From the NCBI GenBank assembly GCA_009392775.1, contig VFFT01000108.1, forward strand, positions 1 through 7,462: a DNA stretch of 7,462 bases, written 5' to 3'. The notes under the pieces were generated by a model. The model was not told where the DNA came from and ran no database searches. It saw only the letters and a program-made list of their open reading frames with translations. Positions within the stretch are counted from its first letter, which is position 1. Each line of letters begins with the position of its first letter. This DNA comes from SAR202 cluster bacterium (GTDB lineage Bacteria; Chloroflexota; Dehalococcoidia; UBA3495). Shown in pieces: positions 7,120-7,462 of the stretch. The translations under genes and the position numbers were made by a program.

Positions 7120-7461
7120 TTAAATAGCTTCTTCAATAGCCTTCAAACTGCCTCCAATAATTAATTGTTCTCCTATCCTAACAATTGGACGTTTAAGAAG
7201 TCTTGGTTCCTCCAATATCAGGGTTGCCATTTGCTCATCTGTGACCTCAGAAGCTATCAAACCTAGTTTTTTAAAGCTGGGACTTCTCCAAGCAAAAATC
7301 TCACTCATACCAACATCTTTAGCCAAATTACCGATTTCCTGAGCGGTAAGTCTATCCTTGAAATAATCCCTTTCGTCTACCGAAACTCCTTTTTGCAAGA
7401 GCAACTCTCTCACTTTTCGACAAGTAGATCAACGTGGCCACCAAAAAAGGTCTGCGTTCAT
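7120..7461 (-). CDS. ArsC/Spx-family thioredoxin-fold protein with in-frame UGA: probable selenoprotein (UxxC)
   Basis: Read from ATG 7461 through the TGA at 7429-7431 to the TAA at 7120, this gives a complete 113-residue protein: M-N-A-D-L-F-W-W-P-R-U-S-T-C-R-K and onward. The UGA is residue 11, where ArsC/Spx/MgsR-type proteins carry the catalytic Cys at the end of strand 1; Cys14 completes a UxxC pair. Downstream family features are intact: the E-R-D-Y-F-K-D strand (30-36), helical region 38-80, and the L-L-K-R-P-I signature (88-93) with the expected cis-Pro 92, then I-G-G (102-104). The length (about 110-120) is normal for the family. Starting instead at GTG 7413 gives a 97-residue product without strand 1 and without the active site, which could hardly fold or work. 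The standard code is in use (another gene here stops at TGA), and a stem-loop fitting a bacterial SECIS follows the UGA. The likely role is a thiol/selenol oxidoreductase; arsenate reduction is possible but not shown, since the CxxC pattern is more like Spx/MgsR relatives. It leads the minus-strand run HAD - mutL. The alternative is a pseudogene or sequencing error at the Cys codon. Confidence 0.8.
7376..7428 (-). promoter_or_regulatory. Candidate bacterial SECIS element
   Basis: Numbering the mRNA from the U of UGA as 1, bases 4-8 (UCUAC) pair with 52-56 (GUAGA). After a 4-base bulge (UUGU), bases 13-17 (CGAAA) pair with 47-51 (UUUCG). Inside lies an apical hairpin: 23-27 (GAGAG) with 31-35 (CUCUU), including one G-U pair, plus G21-C37 and U20-A38 below an A-G mismatch. 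The apical loop is UUG, or GUUGC if the closing pair is open. It starts 24 bases after the UGA and carries G and U, as SelB recognition requires in known bSECIS elements. The fold was done by hand; no energy was calculated. Confidence 0.55.
7429..7431 (-). other. In-frame UGA, predicted selenocysteine codon (Sec11)
   Basis: The TGA on the minus strand stands between CGT (Arg10) and TCT (Ser12). It occupies the first position of what would be a C-x-x-C-R-K motif. Sense codons continue without another stop for 102 codons after it and for 10 codons before it. Confidence 0.75.
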
Positions 7462-7462
7462 A

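Noticed and set aside
7120..7413. 97-residue gene starting at GTG 7413
   Set aside because: It lacks the first strand and the active-site motif of its own fold. The frame continues upstream through TGA to an ATG with recognisable family sequence, so GTG 7413 is the codon for Val17, not a start.
7429..7431. TGA as a true stop or a recent nonsense mutation
   Set aside because: It falls exactly on the catalytic Cys position with intact frame on both sides and a SECIS-like fold after it. Kept as an alternative, but less likely than Sec.
7429..7431. UGA read as Trp or Cys through an alternative genetic code
   Set aside because: TGA ends the 436-residue oxidoreductase at 4518-4520 right after its natural C-terminus, and no other large gene in the window has an internal TGA.

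Overview
The window is AT-rich bacterial DNA, densely coded, with no gene-free stretch longer than about 110 bases. All genes read in the standard bacterial code. TGA is a genuine stop for the FAD oxidoreductase (4518-4520), which matters for the last gene. The left-hand genes resemble a set I associate with Chloroflexota (an Agl23/TIGR03663-type membrane protein, a UPF0104/LPG-synthase-TM protein and an amine-oxidase-fold oxidoreductase). MutL is of the bacterial, endonuclease-type class. A marine or otherwise AT-rich Chloroflexota lineage is my best guess; this is inference, not proof.

Plus strand, 1-4520: three consecutive genes form a likely operon. First is a large polytopic membrane protein cut by the left edge (1-2064), whose reading frame is open to base 1, so the ATG at 55 is internal. 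Next is an eight-or-so-helix UPF0104 protein starting at a TTG with a good ribosome binding site (2113-3219). Third is a HemY/amine-oxidase-fold flavoprotein (3210-4520) whose start overlaps the previous gene by 10 bases. Together they suggest a cell-surface glycolipid, polyprenyl-lipid or lipid-linked sugar pathway; the substrate is unknown.

Plus strand, 4628-4843: a 71-residue protein with a clear twin-arginine signal and a mature part of only about 30 residues. It ends 2 bases from the end of the convergent mutL.

Minus strand, 7461 down to 4846: an apparent run selenoprotein -> HAD-like hydrolase -> mutL, with gaps of 72 and 36 bases. MutL is complete (575 residues), with ATPase and metal-dependent endonuclease motifs.

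The main discovery is at the right edge. A conventional reading gives a 97-residue fragment starting at GTG 7413, lacking the first strand and active site of an ArsC/Spx-type thioredoxin fold. Reading through the TGA at 7429-7431 restores a complete 113-residue protein from ATG 7461, and puts the UGA exactly at the first cysteine of the CxxC motif (U-S-T-C-R-K). A two-part stem-loop directly after the UGA is placed and shaped like a bacterial SECIS element. I call this a probable selenoprotein (Sec11, Cys14).
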